NCBI GenBank assembly: GCA_020744225.1
Contig: JAGMWG010000008.1
Span: 1 to 64,000, forward strand
Length of the DNA: 64,000 nt
Direction: 5' to 3'
Origin: Paraphoma chrysanthemicola
Taxonomy: Eukaryota; Ascomycota; Dothideomycetes; Pleosporales; Phaeosphaeriaceae
Part shown: positions 45,292-56,576 of the stretch, in pieces
Position numbering within the stretch: the stretch's first letter is position 1
How the letters are laid out: each line of letters opens with the position of its first letter
Position numbers and translations under genes: made by a program
The notes under the pieces: model-generated
What the model was told of the DNA's origin: nothing
The model's input: the letters and a program-made list of their open reading frames with translations, nothing else
The model's database searches: none

Positions 45292-45980
45292 GGTGTCTTT
45301 GTTATTTTGATTTTGAACTGTAAAATGAAAGTATGATGGTGTGATGGTATGACCCTTGCCGTGGCATGGTGGGTGTATTATACTTGGGAAGTCGTCCCCT
45401 TTGTTTGGTCGCCATAATCTCCTCATCAACTATCCACGGCCAAAACACCTTTGCGACGCCCATATTCGGCCCGTATTTGGCATTCGGAGATCTCATACAC
45501 TCCGAACCATGGGCGCCATTGTAGCCACTAAAACATCGGTGAGTCTATGCCAAGCAAAAACGGCGGGCTTCGCGATTTCGCTCGCTCTACCAAGATCTAC
45601 AAGATTTCTTGGTGGCACGTGCGGCGCCTGATTGGAAATCGGGTACTGGCCCGTGCGCCAAGAAGCTTGCTCCCGGCGATGCAATGTTCGCCGCGCCGAA
45701 GAGATGCACATCCGCTAGGTCAAAATGGATTCGTCTGATTGGCTGTCCTCCCCCATCTTGCACTACTGTCTATGTCTCGTACAACAAAATCTAGCCCGAG
45801 CCGAGATGAAGCATTACATGATGGTATTCTTCGGTCATGGTTGAGCTTCCGACGGACCCGCAAATGGACTCGATTGTGCCTCTGAAGAACTACGTTCCCA
45901 TGGGAGCTTCAACGACGTGTCTCTTGCCAAATTTCTCTTGTGTTATCTAGTAATACCAATTGACAAGCTTCGCATCCAGC
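45292..45980. other. Divergent spacer between ALDH and MCT-type permease
   Basis: Promoters of both genes. No other gene, although short frames occur on both strands at 45.4-45.8 kb. No repeat or RNA gene recognised. Confidence 0.35.
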
Positions 45981-47542
45981 ATGTCCAGTCACAACTCCAT
46001 CTCCGAACCAGACAAAGCAACACCTCCAGGGATCGGTCAGCATCCACCGATAGACACATCGCATGAGAAGATCGATCCCGGCACTTCTTCAGCATTGCCT
46101 TCGATTGAGGCTCCTGATGGTGGACTGGCTGCGTGGCTGGTGGTCTTCGGGGCCTGGTGCACCTCCTTCTGCAGTTTCGGGTGGAACAACAGTATGTTCA
46201 TTCCGTGAGATTGTCCACTGACTTCAAAACGCTAATAATGTGTCTTCTTCAGGTATTGGCACTTTTCAGGAGTACTATCAAACAGACCTTTTGCGGCAAT
46301 ATTCACCGGGAACGATATCATGGATCCCCTCCTTGCAAATCTTCTTCATGTTCGCCATGGTAAGTATGCACGCCAATGTAGACTACCTCCAGGATTCTGA
46401 TCGTTACTCAGGGTCCAATTGTCGGTAGATTATACGATCGTTATGGGCCACGATACCTCATCATTGTTGGGTCCTTCCTCCATGTTTTCGGATTGATGAT
46501 GGTGTCCATCTCAACAGAGTACTATCAAATTATGCTCTCCCAAGGTGTCTGCAGCGCCATTGGCGTATCACTCATATTTCAGCCAGGTTCGTATTTCTCT
46601 CGAATATTATTTTGCTGGGGCTGATCATTAACCCCGCTATAGCTTTGAATGCCATCGCCGGCTGGTTCGATAAAAAACGTGGCATGGCCTACGGCATCCT
46701 TTCCACCGGGTCTAGCATCGGCGGCATCGTCTTTCCCATCATGAGTAGTCGCCTTATCCCTTCCGTGGGTTATGGATGGACAATGCGTATCTCTGGATTT
46801 CTAATCCTCTTCCTGCTCATCCTCGCCAGTTTGACCGTCAAGTCCCGATTTCCACCTAATCGGCAGGTCATCGCCAGAAAACAACTTGTCGCACCATTTT
46901 ATGAGCCTGAGTTCCTGGCTCTCAACACCGGTTTGTGTCTATTCACATTCGGGATGTTTATCCCGATCAATTACTTTGTGGTGGAAGCTACCTCCAGTGG
47001 GATGAGCCCTGATTTGGCGCACTACCTCGTTGCCATTTTCAATGCTGCTAGGTACAACCAATGCCATCCCTCAATGCAAGCAAAGACTAATGATGGTTTT
47101 ATACAGTCTCTTTGGTCGCCTCCTCACCGGATTCCTAGCCGACCGTATAGGGAAATACAACGTCTTCTCTTTGGCCGCGTTCGCTACCGGGACAAGTACC
47201 TTAGCCTTGTGGCTTCCATCTGGGAAAAATACCGATGCCGCACACGTCGCATACTCCATCTTGTACGGATTCTTCTCTGGCGCCTATGTCTCCCTGATTG
47301 CAGGACTAGTAGCACAGATTTCTCCAATGAAGGAAATTGGTTTCAGGACGGGACTGGTGTTCTTCGTCAACAGCATTGGAGCGTTAACCACATCACCCAT
47401 CGCCGGTGCGATCCTGGACAGAGAAAATGGCGGCTGGACAGGAGTAAAAGTCTTTTCCGGAGTTTTTTGTATTGCCGGCACGGTATTCGTGTTTGCGACG
47501 AGGATTTACAAAGTCGGATGGAAGTTCAATGTCTTCTTCTGA
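45981..47542 (+). CDS. MFS monocarboxylate-transporter-type permease
   Basis: A membrane carrier of about 430 residues in the MCT (SLC16-like) branch, as in fungal Mch/Esb proteins. The family signature APDGGLAAWLVVFGAWCTSFCSFGW opens the first membrane helix after a 50-residue polar N-terminus. QEYYQTDLLRQYSPGTISWIPSLQ, GRLYDRYGPRYL, GWFDKKRGMAYGILSTGSSIGG, then FGRLLTGFLADRIGKYNVF and the last helices follow. Five exons are read, with introns near 46190, 46362, 46584 and 47051-47104. The ATG at 45981 is the first in frame. Substrates are monocarboxylates or small metabolites; the exact one is unknown. It is followed by a convergent regulator. Confidence 0.86.
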
Positions 47543-47703
47543 TAAGAATGACTTCCATGCAGCGACCACACCAATGGCGTACGTGATGGTTTTTACTTGA
47601 TTTAGTCTCAGCTCTCCAGCATCAATGTCTGGTTTACAGATACATTTGTAGATATAGACATAGAGTAGAATGCTTGTACATTCGCTATGTAGAATCGGAA
47701 ACC

Positions 47704-49812
47704 CTATGCTTCAAAGGTTCCCATATCTACATTGCCATTTATCGAGTCCCAAAAGAGATAATCGAATGCATCCAGATTCCAGTCCATACTTGATGGAAGG
47801 TGTGCTTCGTGAGCATCACTTACTTCAACTTCAACGGTAGTCGCTGTCTCTACATCAAAGCCTAGTCCTGTCTCATTGACATTGACGGCCCCTCCTTTGC
47901 CTCCCGCTGATGCAAAGTCCCTGATCTTCATTGCCTTGTCCCTCAATCTGCTCAAGACCGTCCAATTCAAGCCCACCTTGTAAGGGATCTCACTCGTAAA
48001 GCAAGCATTTGCTAATGTCCACGCTCTGTCTGCACTAGGACTCTCAGGTGCGACGCATAAGTACCGAAAGACAAACATCAGGACATGGTATTGTGGATAT
48101 GTTCGTATGTTCCATTGGAATGCTTGAAGCATTTCATCGGTTCGGAAGTGCTCGCTAATCTCTAGAATTTCGCACGCGTGAAGGAGGTCTCTTTCCGTGC
48201 CTTGACACGTCTCGTTCGTTGCTGGCAAAGATGTAGTAGTGGCAAGCGTTGTGTGCTGCCGGAGCCATATCTGACGGGCGACGAAATCAAGCTTGCTGGG
48301 AAGCAGCTTGCCAATAAGATAAGCCATGCGCTGTATTGGGATATTCTGGTCGCAGAATTGCAAGTACTTGATCTCAAAACGTGCCTTGAGCGTTTGGAAC
48401 GCTTGCTGCCGTGCCACTTCCGTAGGATGGCTGTTGTTGGATGAAGCGTCTAGGGATAGTTGTCGGAAAACAGTATGTGCCTCGATGACCATTAGACTAA
48501 AGGACATATCAGTCCACTCTGTTTTTGCAGTCGGAGGCCCATTCATAGTTGGATAGAGCTCGCTGTCGTTGACATTCGAGGGAAGTGCAACGTCGATTGC
48601 GCTGTCAGATGTGTAGCTTCTTATGCCGTGATCTTCGTTCACACGGGAGTCGTTGGCAACAATGTGCCACCACAGCCGCCGCCGCATCTCGCATTCAAAG
48701 GGCGGAAGCTTGAAGTTTGTGCCATCACGGTGAAGGCCGATAGATTGAGCAGACCGGGTAACGAGACCGTTCAAGGTCCAGATAGCTCGACCTCCACTGG
48801 AGAAGCGAAAACAAAACTATAGCGGTTTAGCCATGCGATTTTGTACTAGCGGCCTGCTTACCAAGTATAAGGTTATTGCTTGCAAAGTCATCAATGTCGG
48901 GGTGTCTAAGAAATCTGCAGCAGCGAGCGACTGCTCCAGTCCTTGCTTGAAGGTATTCAGAGCGGTGTTTTTGGAGAGCCCAAGGAGAGTCATCACTTGT
49001 TTTGGACTCAAGCTCGTCACTCCAGCGAAGTAAATAGCAAACAGAAGAGAATTGATCCTGGCATTGACATTAATGGGGTTGCTGATTGCGCCGTAGACAA
49101 TGCCTTGTGTTGATGGGATATGAAGAATCTTGAAGAGCGGGTCAACGTTGTTGACGAAAGCTTGCCATAATTGTATAGCACATTGTCGAGGTGGATGGTT
49201 GACTCCGCTTCCTTGAGATGGCTTTTGGAAGGCAGAGAGAAGAGGATCAATGTCTTGGCAAGCTGGGTCGTGGGAATGACTTCCCGCATGCTGATTTTCG
49301 ATCAAGAACTTGATTTCTTGTTCCTGTAATACATGTCAGGAACCAAAAATTCAGAAGCGGATGATACAAACCTCTTCTATGACTCGAGAAAGGAGAGCGT
49401 CGTTAATGTAGCGACTCGAAGAGTCGCCTTGGACAAGCTTTTCTTCACTTGACGCACCCTCCACCAAAGGACCGGTAGGGTCTATGGAGTTGAAGTCGTC
49501 AGTGGCAGGCGGATCAGGTGGAGTAAGGTCTTGGTTAGTCGCAGGAATATTGGAAAGAGCGACTATGGTTCTTTCCAGCCGCGCAAGACGTGCCGACACG
49601 TCAGAAATTGTCGTTTTGTGTGGTCGGCGAACGTTCTGTTCTGGCGATGGATAGTAACACAACACGTCGGCGCGGCTACAATTCTTGCATGGTGACTTCT
49701 TATCACAACGAATTTTCCGTTGATAACATAGTACACAAGATCGGTGGAGTCTTCTTTGCTTCGTCATCGTCGGAACCGGCAGAGTATCAGGTGATTCCTG
49801 AAGGTCGGCCAT
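47704..49812 (-). CDS. Zn2Cys6 transcription factor
   Basis: A nuclear regulator of about 660 residues. The zinc cluster CVLCYQRKIRCDKKSPCKNC is near residue 25, followed by a coiled-coil-like VSARLARLERTIVAL. The middle homology region has QAFVNNVDPLFKILHIPS, LFAIYFAGVTSLSP, TRSAQSIGLHRDG and CEMRRRLWWHIVANDSR. Three exons: 49812 to about 49375, about 49325-48855 and about 48815-47704. An ATG 32 codons further upstream (49908) is in frame, but the added stretch looks non-coding. It is convergent with the MCT-type permease, 161 bp away, which suggests control of that gene or of the ALDH pair; not shown. Confidence 0.85.
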
Positions 49813-49908
49813 GATGAAGCCTTGTCCAATGTGCCCGGCGCAGCCGAAGTTGCTATTCAAGAGTAAGCTTGCATGCCCACAATAATCTTCTAGAGTGTCT
49901 AGATGCAT

Positions 49909-50404
49909 TCGAGGCCTTCACGCGATGCGATCGGGTGTGGATGTTTGAAACTCTAGGACTTATCGTACTTCGTTCCTTTTGAGATGATGATGAATAGTGG
50001 CGATGACCATTCAACCACTCATTGCTTTGATCCTACTCGGCTACATCCGGATGGTTGGTCAGTTGGCTGACTCTTACACGGGTTCAGCCGCGAAGTCTAC
50101 AGGTATGCGATGGTCAGGCTCGACGTACAGGCTTGGCAACCTTGGAATCAGCCGACGCGGTGCGCACGTTGATCCGCGCCGCCCCACTTCATCTCAAAGT
50201 ACCAGCTGTCCCTAAAGACGACTACACATCACCCAGAATGTACTACTCAATCGCACTTCTGGCCATAATCGGCAAAGCGATGGACGCAGTGAATGCCCCG
50301 CGTCTCATTAAGCTGGCTGAGACGCGCCGTGTGCTGCCGGCAACTCACATGGGGGGGTGGGAATGTGCTCCACGGATCATGCACTCCACGTCGTTAAGAG
50401 GTAG
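49909..50404. other. Spacer with no confident gene
   Basis: Promoter side of the Zn2Cys6 regulator. A 128-codon frame on the plus strand (50055-50441) has no domain and overlaps the open exon on the other strand, so it is not called. Confidence 0.35.
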
Positions 50405-50704
50405 TTACACGAAACGTTTTACGAGACACTTAGCCAAGTAGCAAGCCTGCTCCTGCTTGATGTACGATGCAAGTGTAGAGAAAGGCGACAGGCTGTCGCT
50501 CATATCCTCCCACGCTGCAGGATACACATAAATCTCCTCAACCAAGCATTCGGAGACCTCTCCGGACGAAACAACCTCCGAGCCATCATATTCTACAAGA
50601 CTTAGTTCAAGAACGCGGTGTGTGTTTTCGGACCAGATGAAAATTGCACTTTGAAAGCTAGCGTGGTAATCTTGGTAAGCACCTTCATCGTCGGAATGCT
50701 GCCC
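50405..50704 (-). pseudogene. Open exon without a start, unknown protein
   Basis: A 100-codon open stretch on the minus strand with protein-like composition. It contains DYHASFQSAIFIWSENTHRV, ELSLVEYDGSEVV, EEIYVYPAAWEDMSD and YIKQEQACYLAKCL before the stop at 50405. It has no ATG at its head; a TAG lies at 50705-50707. A minus-strand frame just upstream (50700-50931; MRQADIFVVAGRDS, TRLGEISYIVRRG) reads naturally into it but is in another phase, and I found no plausible intron that joins them in frame. Either a frameshifted relic of a gene or the last exon of a gene with an unseen junction. I recognise no family. Confidence 0.35.
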
Positions 50705-50979
50705 CTACGGACAATGTACGAAATTTCGCCAAGCCGTGTTCCGCTACAGATGAGGTCCGGCATTAGCGAATCACGGCCAGCGACTACGAAGATGTCCGCT
50801 TGCCGCATGTACAAGCCTTTTGCATCTGTTTCGTACATGAGGAATATTCGCTCCGAGACATTCGGCCCTTCGGCGAAATAGAATGTATTCATACTTGTAA
50901 AAGTCATGAAGTATATGAGTTCAGCTGTCATCTGGTTATTGGAAACATTCGATATCAGAACGCATATAATCTTCACACA

Positions 50980-52149
50980 ATGGCAAGTATACACGGCTCC
51001 TTCGAACATCGGTTCAAGGCGGTGCCAGCGCTGCTGCAGGCAAGCATCGCAGAGGGCAAGGATATCGGTGCTTCCATATTCGTCAATCTCAACGGCAAGG
51101 ACGTTGTCAATATATGGGGCGGTTATGTAGATGAGACGCGCACACGCGAATGGCAACAAGACACCATCGTCAACGTCTGGTCGACATCGAAGACCGTTAC
51201 CAGTCTCGCGGCCCTTATATGCATCGAAAGAGGCCTCCTGGACCCGTTCGAAAAGGTCGCAAAGTACTGGCCCGAGTTCGCCGTTAACGGGAAAGAAGAT
51301 ATCGAAGTACGACATTTCCTCAGTCATGCATCTGGGTTGTGTGGCTGGGCGCAAAAGGTCTCGGTGCAGGATATCTGCAGTTTGGACAAGGCAGTTAAGA
51401 TGCTTGAGCAACAGGCGCCGATGTTCAAGCCAGGCAGTGCGTCTGGATATCACAGCCTGACCATGGGCCCGCTGATCGGCGCGCTCGTGTCCCGCGTTAC
51501 AGGCAAGCCCTTTGGGCAATTCGTCCAGGACGAGCTCGCGCAGCCACTGGGTGCAGACTTCCAGTACGGAGTCAGGGAAGCGGACTGGAGCCGTGTTGCC
51601 ACCCTCAGCGCACCGCCCCCATGGCACTTGCCGGACACGGAGGTCGACTACACCGATCCTTCGAATGCGTTGGGAAACCCGCCCATGAGCGCGACCGAAG
51701 CCAACAAGCCCCTCTGGCGGTCCGCGGAACTCTCAGCGTCAAATGGGCATTCCAACGCCGCGAGCGTCGGACGCATCATGTCGACAGTCTCGCTTGGAGG
51801 CACCAACGGCGGCCGGGATTTTCTCTCGCCTGCGACCATCGACCTCATCTTCCAGGAGCAGCAAAACGGACGCGACCTCGTCGTCGACAGGCACATCAGA
51901 TGGGGCATCGGCTTCGCGTTGACAGGAAAGGGTACGATCATGGAGTGGTTGCCCGAGGGCCGAATTTGCGCATGGGGCGGCTGGGGTGGAAGTGTAGTTA
52001 TTATGGACGTAGAGCGGAAGCTGACGGTGACGTATATGATGAACAAAATGGATGGAACACTTCTAGGCGGTACCCGGACCAAGGCATACGTTCAGGCCGT
52101 GTATGCGGCGTTGGGGGTGGCGCTGAAGCTGCCGCCAGACGGACAATAG
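50980..52149 (+). CDS. Serine beta-lactamase-like / esterase EstB-type protein
   Basis: A 389-residue single-exon protein of the beta-lactamase/transpeptidase-like family (class C fold). In fungi these are mostly esterases or amide hydrolases rather than antibiotic-resistance enzymes. The S-x-x-K motif with the nucleophile is S68-T-S-K71 (VWSTSKTV), and Y157-H-S takes the place of the usual Y-x-N, as in EstB-like esterases. SHASGLCGW and a C-terminal WGGWGGSVVIMDVE, which occupies the KTG-like strand position, are visible. No signal peptide, so cytosolic. Start at 50980, the first ATG of the open frame that aligns with the family. The substrate is unknown. Confidence 0.86.
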   Translation: MASIHGSFEHRFKAVPALLQASIAEGKDIGASIFVNLNGKDVVNIWGGYVDETRTREWQQDTIVNVWSTSKTVTSLAALICIERGLLDPFEKVAKYWPEFAVNGKEDIEVRHFLSHASGLCGWAQKVSVQDICSLDKAVKMLEQQAPMFKPGSASGYHSLTMGPLIGALVSRVTGKPFGQFVQDELAQPLGADFQYGVREADWSRVATLSAPPPWHLPDTEVDYTDPSNALGNPPMSATEANKPLWRSAELSASNGHSNAASVGRIMSTVSLGGTNGGRDFLSPATIDLIFQEQQNGRDLVVDRHIRWGIGFALTGKGTIMEWLPEGRICAWGGWGGSVVIMDVERKLTVTYMMNKMDGTLLGGTRTKAYVQAVYAALGVALKLPPDGQ

Positions 52150-53012
52150 AGAGAGGATCTAGGATGAAAGGTGGTGCTATGTGCCCGACGCCATCCCAAT
52201 CAATCTGATCCGAAACGAAGTGGCGGCTAGCAGTAACGATTTTTGCATTGGGCGATGAGTCTCAGTAGTAGCGCGACTGGCGGAGTGGGTAGAGGAGAGC
52301 CTCACGGTTGGTGGAAAGCGCATCGATTTCTTGAAGAGCCTCGCAACGCCTATAGCTAGACATCTCCTCAGAAGAACCTCTATCGGTGTGTATGCTCCAC
52401 AGGGCGGCAGTGATGCTATTTCGGCCTCTGGCGAGTCGCATTCCATTTCATTCATGTTATCCCATATCCCTCAAGGGCTTGAATCGGGCCATACCTTGCC
52501 ACCAATCATGTTGCGTAGTTTCCGGCGATCGCCTAAAAGTACCAGAATCCGTCTTGAGGCACGTAGAATATGAGGGGATTAACTTAAGTTGCCTAACGAG
52601 TGGCTTCTGTCAGATTCAGGACTGATGCATCGGAATAGTTGAAAGGAAGGTCAGTGCGACCAAAACAAGCCACCGGGCTTGGCACCCCACCAGGACTTGC
52701 AGGTAGGCCTTGACGAGGATATGGGCAGCATCGGCAGCTCACGCAACCCTTCCTCCGGTCTGGCGGTGCACTAAAGAGACCCAACAAATCTTCTCTTGCG
52801 CCTCGAATAAGTGAAACCGTCCGTTGTGAGCCATCGAGGATCTCAGAGCAGATGACCTTCTCAAAGGTTAGTCGATTCAAGGATTGGATCCGCTCAAAAC
52901 CCAAAGCGTAAGTGGTTTGATCAAATCGTTGCTCGATCGGGCGTTTTCCGCACTGGTCATCATAATCGTCTCACCATGCCTGATATCAATTCCTGGTATA
53001 GGACTAATATTC
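52150..53012. other. Spacer, promoter of the HET gene
   Basis: About 860 bp without a supported gene. The open frame of the HET protein extends upstream of 53013 to about 52884 without an ATG and would encode a hydrophobic stretch. A 103-codon minus-strand frame at 52593-52904 has no domain. Confidence 0.35.
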
Positions 53013-55184
53013 ATGCTAAATACATTTAGCGGGAAGCCTGCCAATACTTCTGCGACAGCAGTGTCTGACATGGTATCCTCCTCCATTGGAACAACTTCAT
53101 CGACGCAAGATCAGACCACTGGATGCCCGGTATGTAAGTCGCATCAGAAAGCAGAGAGTGGAGATGCAGTTGCGGGACGGGAATCATTGTACGAACCTTT
53201 GGGGGAAAAAATGCTGAGAGTCTTGCGTCTTAACTCTCCAGTCGACGACGATCAAGGGAAAATCAATTGCTGCTTAGAAACCGTTCATCTGGATACAATT
53301 CGCGCGAGAGGTTTCGTGGCGCTTTCATATACGTGGGGCGATCCATATGGCGGCTTTCAGGAGGATGGCACACCTACATATACCGCAGATCGCGACTGCG
53401 AGATAGTGTGTAACGGGCATCCAGTCCAGGTGACTCGCAATCTGCTCGATTTCTTGGAAACTGCAAAGGCACATGGAAGCTTTCCGCATGAAACCACACC
53501 GATTTGGATAGATGCCGTTTGCATCAATCAAGAGGATCTGGACGAACGAGCTTCACAAGTCAGAATGATGACCTGGATCTATTCTTGCGCTCAGGAAGTG
53601 TTCATCTGGCTAGGTAAGCCGGTCGATCACATATATCACGCGAAGCGACTGCTGTGGGCTCTCAAGAAGCATGATATCCGCGACCTCCATAAATATCAGC
53701 CCAAGAACCCAGAAGACCTAGAGAACACCAATGTTTTTCTCAAGACTGGTGCAACTAGCAGGGTCGCTTGGACAGCCCTTGGAGACTTGTTCAGTAGAGC
53801 ATGGTTTGGAAGGATATGGGTTGTCCAAGAGATTGCGTTTGGCGGCACGGCAAAGATATATTTTGGTGACGAGTTCATCAAATACAAGCACATTGACCAT
53901 TTCGCAGAGTGCTATGAGCACAGCTGGTGGGTGGAGCAATATCTACACCGGGTTTTTGATCATCATGACCTTCACTTACCAGCGGATGAAGCAAAGGTTA
54001 CCCGTATCAGGGAGAACATGCATGCAATCGGTCACATCCAGCAGAGCAACGAGCGAGTAGGCATGGGACTTGCTTACAATTATTTCAACATGATCATGTT
54101 CTCCAAGGCGTTCGACGCAGGCGATCCCAGGGACAAGATCTATGCGCTTTTGGGTATGTGTTCCTCGATCGACAACACCGGTATGCCAGATTATCGATTG
54201 GATGCCGCAAAACTGTATCCAGAGATCTTTGCAATGACTCTGGCAGAGTCGGGTACAATGCCTTTCAGCTTGCACACTCCAAGAGACAAATCTGAGAAGA
54301 TTCCTGATCTGCCATCATGGTGCCCGGATTACAGTGCGAGAGATTACTCCACAGCAGATTTCACGGCAACACACGCGGCTGGCCATACTGCTGGACATCT
54401 ATGGAAAGGTGGAGTCAACGTTCGTTGGGCTGTTGATAAGCGGAAATTCGGCGTCAAGAACGCACCGATTGACCACATAGCACTCGTTGGCGAGTCTATG
54501 GATGAGTTTCTCAATAGCGGCAACTGTCCTGGGTGGATCAAGATTTTGTCATCCATGCCAGAGAAGTACAAGAAGAAGCAGCAGAGCTGCATGGAAGTCT
54601 TCTGGCGACTTTGGGTGCGAGATCGTGAAATGAGAAAGTATGAAGCGCGACCGATGGTTGGGGAATGCTTTGCAAGATGGCTTGTGGTGCAGGCAGCGAG
54701 GATAATCTGCAGCACACCGGCCGGTGAGCAAAGAGCCGCTATCAAGTCGTCGTTCATGAAAAGCTTCGAAGAACTCTCTAAACTGGACTCCACTGGCCTC
54801 ATGCCCCGGCCCGATGAGCTGGGGTTGTACCTTGGCCCATCGAGACCTGAAGATGCCGCCGCACTCACGCCAAAATCGAGTCGTAAGCAACCAGAGGGAA
54901 TTGGCATGGAGAGTTACTGGCACTACGATGATCAAAGTCCACGGGTATGTGATAAGCTCTTCATCACCAAGGAGGATGGGTATATCGGAATAGGTCCGCG
55001 TACTATGAGAGAGGGTGATCTGATGTGCATCTTCTGCGGTGCACCGTCTTGCTTCATCATCAGGGCATCTGAGGAGCATAAGGGATGCTATACATTCGTA
55101 GGTCCTGCTTATGTGCATGGCTTGATGGATGAGGAGGAAGTCAAGGCGATAGGATTTGGGGTGGCGTGGGCAACTCTTATTTGA
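53013..55184 (+). CDS. HET-domain heterokaryon-incompatibility protein
   Basis: A 723-residue single-exon protein. The HET domain spans about residues 95-260 with its three hallmark blocks: FVALSYTWGD (101-110), PIWIDAVCINQEDLDERASQV (about 163-183) and WFGRIWVVQEIAFG. The rest is the long variable region typical of this class, with DPRDKIYALLGM and a C-terminal block GYIGIGPRTMREGDLMCIF followed by CFIIR. HET proteins trigger cell death or recognition when unlike hyphae fuse, and fungal genomes hold many copies. The ATG at 53013 was chosen as the first in frame. Unrelated to the carbohydrate genes. Confidence 0.9.
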   Translation: MLNTFSGKPANTSATAVSDMVSSSIGTTSSTQDQTTGCPVCKSHQKAESGDAVAGRESLYEPLGEKMLRVLRLNSPVDDDQGKINCCLETVHLDTIRARGFVALSYTWGDPYGGFQEDGTPTYTADRDCEIVCNGHPVQVTRNLLDFLETAKAHGSFPHETTPIWIDAVCINQEDLDERASQVRMMTWIYSCAQEVFIWLGKPVDHIYHAKRLLWALKKHDIRDLHKYQPKNPEDLENTNVFLKTGATSRVAWTALGDLFSRAWFGRIWVVQEIAFGGTAKIYFGDEFIKYKHIDHFAECYEHSWWVEQYLHRVFDHHDLHLPADEAKVTRIRENMHAIGHIQQSNERVGMGLAYNYFNMIMFSKAFDAGDPRDKIYALLGMCSSIDNTGMPDYRLDAAKLYPEIFAMTLAESGTMPFSLHTPRDKSEKIPDLPSWCPDYSARDYSTADFTATHAAGHTAGHLWKGGVNVRWAVDKRKFGVKNAPIDHIALVGESMDEFLNSGNCPGWIKILSSMPEKYKKKQQSCMEVFWRLWVRDREMRKYEARPMVGECFARWLVVQAARIICSTPAGEQRAAIKSSFMKSFEELSKLDSTGLMPRPDELGLYLGPSRPEDAAALTPKSSRKQPEGIGMESYWHYDDQSPRVCDKLFITKEDGYIGIGPRTMREGDLMCIFCGAPSCFIIRASEEHKGCYTFVGPAYVHGLMDEEEVKAIGFGVAWATLI

Positions 55185-55234
55185 TGGTGTTCGCAAAGAA
55201 TATATCCGTAATGTCAAGCAGGTTATTCCACAAT

Positions 55235-55602
55235 TTAATCAACTACAATTCTGACCATACACATCCCCTCATTCACACTCCTCGCAAACGTCTTCAGCTC
55301 GGTATGTGCTTTGCACTCCGAATCGTAATACTCAAAATCTTCATCGCTCGCGAACAGCGTCGTTGCTGCGATGGTGTACCCTGCCGCGCGCTGGTCTTGC
55401 TGTGTGGTGCCGGCTTCGGCGGAGAGGATGTAAGGATTGTCATTCTGGGTTGATTATTAGTGGATGAAAAGTGGAATGGTAATGGGCAAGGACAACTGAC
55501 TTTGAGTGCTTTCGCTTTGATTTCCTTGTACATTCCAAGAAGTTTTTGTTGATCCTGTTCGCTCGGGATCTTGAACAGCGTGATGCGGCGGACTTTCGGC
55601 AT
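55235..55602 (-). CDS. Small Dabb (stress-responsive alpha/beta barrel) domain protein
   Basis: About 105 residues in two exons. Exon 1 (55602-55502) encodes MPKVRRITLFKIPSEQDQQKLLGMYKEIKAKALK in two blocks of the family pattern. Exon 2 (about 55449-55235) gives NPYILSAEAGTT, YTIAATTLFASDEDFEYYDSECKAHTELK and a VNEGMCMVRIVVD ending. The VRRITLFKIP start and the closing H-x-E-L-K followed by a beta strand fit dimeric Dabb proteins. Functions in the family range from stress proteins to small cyclases; nothing here decides it. It is convergent with the HET gene, 50 bp apart. Confidence 0.75.
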
Positions 55603-56576
55603 ATTGTTGATGTGTGATTATTACTTCGATTAGGTGTTTCAAGATACAAATTGATGAGACAAGGATCATGAACGTTCGTGGTATGTTACGCACTTTATGA
55701 TGTCGGAAAAGTACCCGATGCTTTCCGCTTTCCGTCAACATCCCAGGGACGGCTTCCGCGCGGTGCTCGGGATATACCCCGCATCCCGTGGGGACGGAAG
55801 CGACGAGCGGCTGAACGGTTCACGTGCTTTAACAAGGTTTTGACAACTACAACGCTGTGCAAACATCCACTTACGAGGACTCGCAGTTTCTTTGCTTGGG
55901 TAAAAACTTTAAGAACGTTTTGATGCGGGAATCATGGTGTCACGTGCAACAGTATATAATCTCGCACGACGCACTCCACCCTCCTTGCCCATGCCAGTTT
56001 CAAACCCCCAATGAACTAGAAGACAATACTCCATCCACCCTACCACGCCACCATCTCGTCTCCAAAAAAGACAAGCATCCAGACACTCGCCAGACCTTCC
56101 ATATCCCGCCCATCAAGACAATAGCCTCCTCCCAACTATTCCAACCACACCCAAACCACTCCGTCATCCCGTACCTGATGACATAATCTCACGTGAGCCT
56201 ACCCACTTAACTCCACAAACTATTCGTTTCGACTAGGCACTTCCCAACGGTCCACATGCTGTACGGTAGTGGCGCAGTAGCGTTGCTGGGCATGTGCAAG
56301 GCCTTTCTAGCGCTTGGGAGAATACTCCATAAGGATGCCTTGGCAATGTTGCTGGAATGGGAAAGGAGTGGGGCGGGTGAGGTGCATGTAGCATGCTCGC
56401 ACTGACCGGTCGATTGGAGCTTTGGGGTTGAGATCAATAATGCCAAAGTTGTGTGAAGAAATAGGACTTGAGAATCACTTCTTCTCATACTCGCGAATCG
56501 CGTGTTTAGTTTATGTATTACGATTATCTTTCACTCCTCTCGTAATTATACTTCTCGTGATAGAGATATATCATGC
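55603..56576. other. 974-bp spacer, no gene seen
   Basis: Promoter of the Dabb gene and 3' flank of the chitin deacetylase. It contains a C/A-rich stretch (55990-56180). No supported frame or RNA gene. Confidence 0.4.

Noticed and set aside
50602..51627. 341-codon open frame on the minus strand
   Set aside because: Most of it is antisense to the beta-lactamase-like gene, whose S-x-x-K and Y-H-S motifs are clear on the plus strand. Only the part left of 50931 may reflect a real relic.
50980..52149. Antibiotic-resistance beta-lactamase
   Set aside because: S-x-x-K with Y-H-S and no export signal fit fungal esterase-like members of the fold; a resistance role is not supported.
52261..52340. 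tRNA-like opening GGCGGAGTGGGTAGAGG
   Set aside because: No T-loop (GTTCRANNC) or closing acceptor stem could be found downstream.
54549..55217. 222-codon open frame on the minus strand
   Set aside because: Shadow of the HET gene, with no domain.
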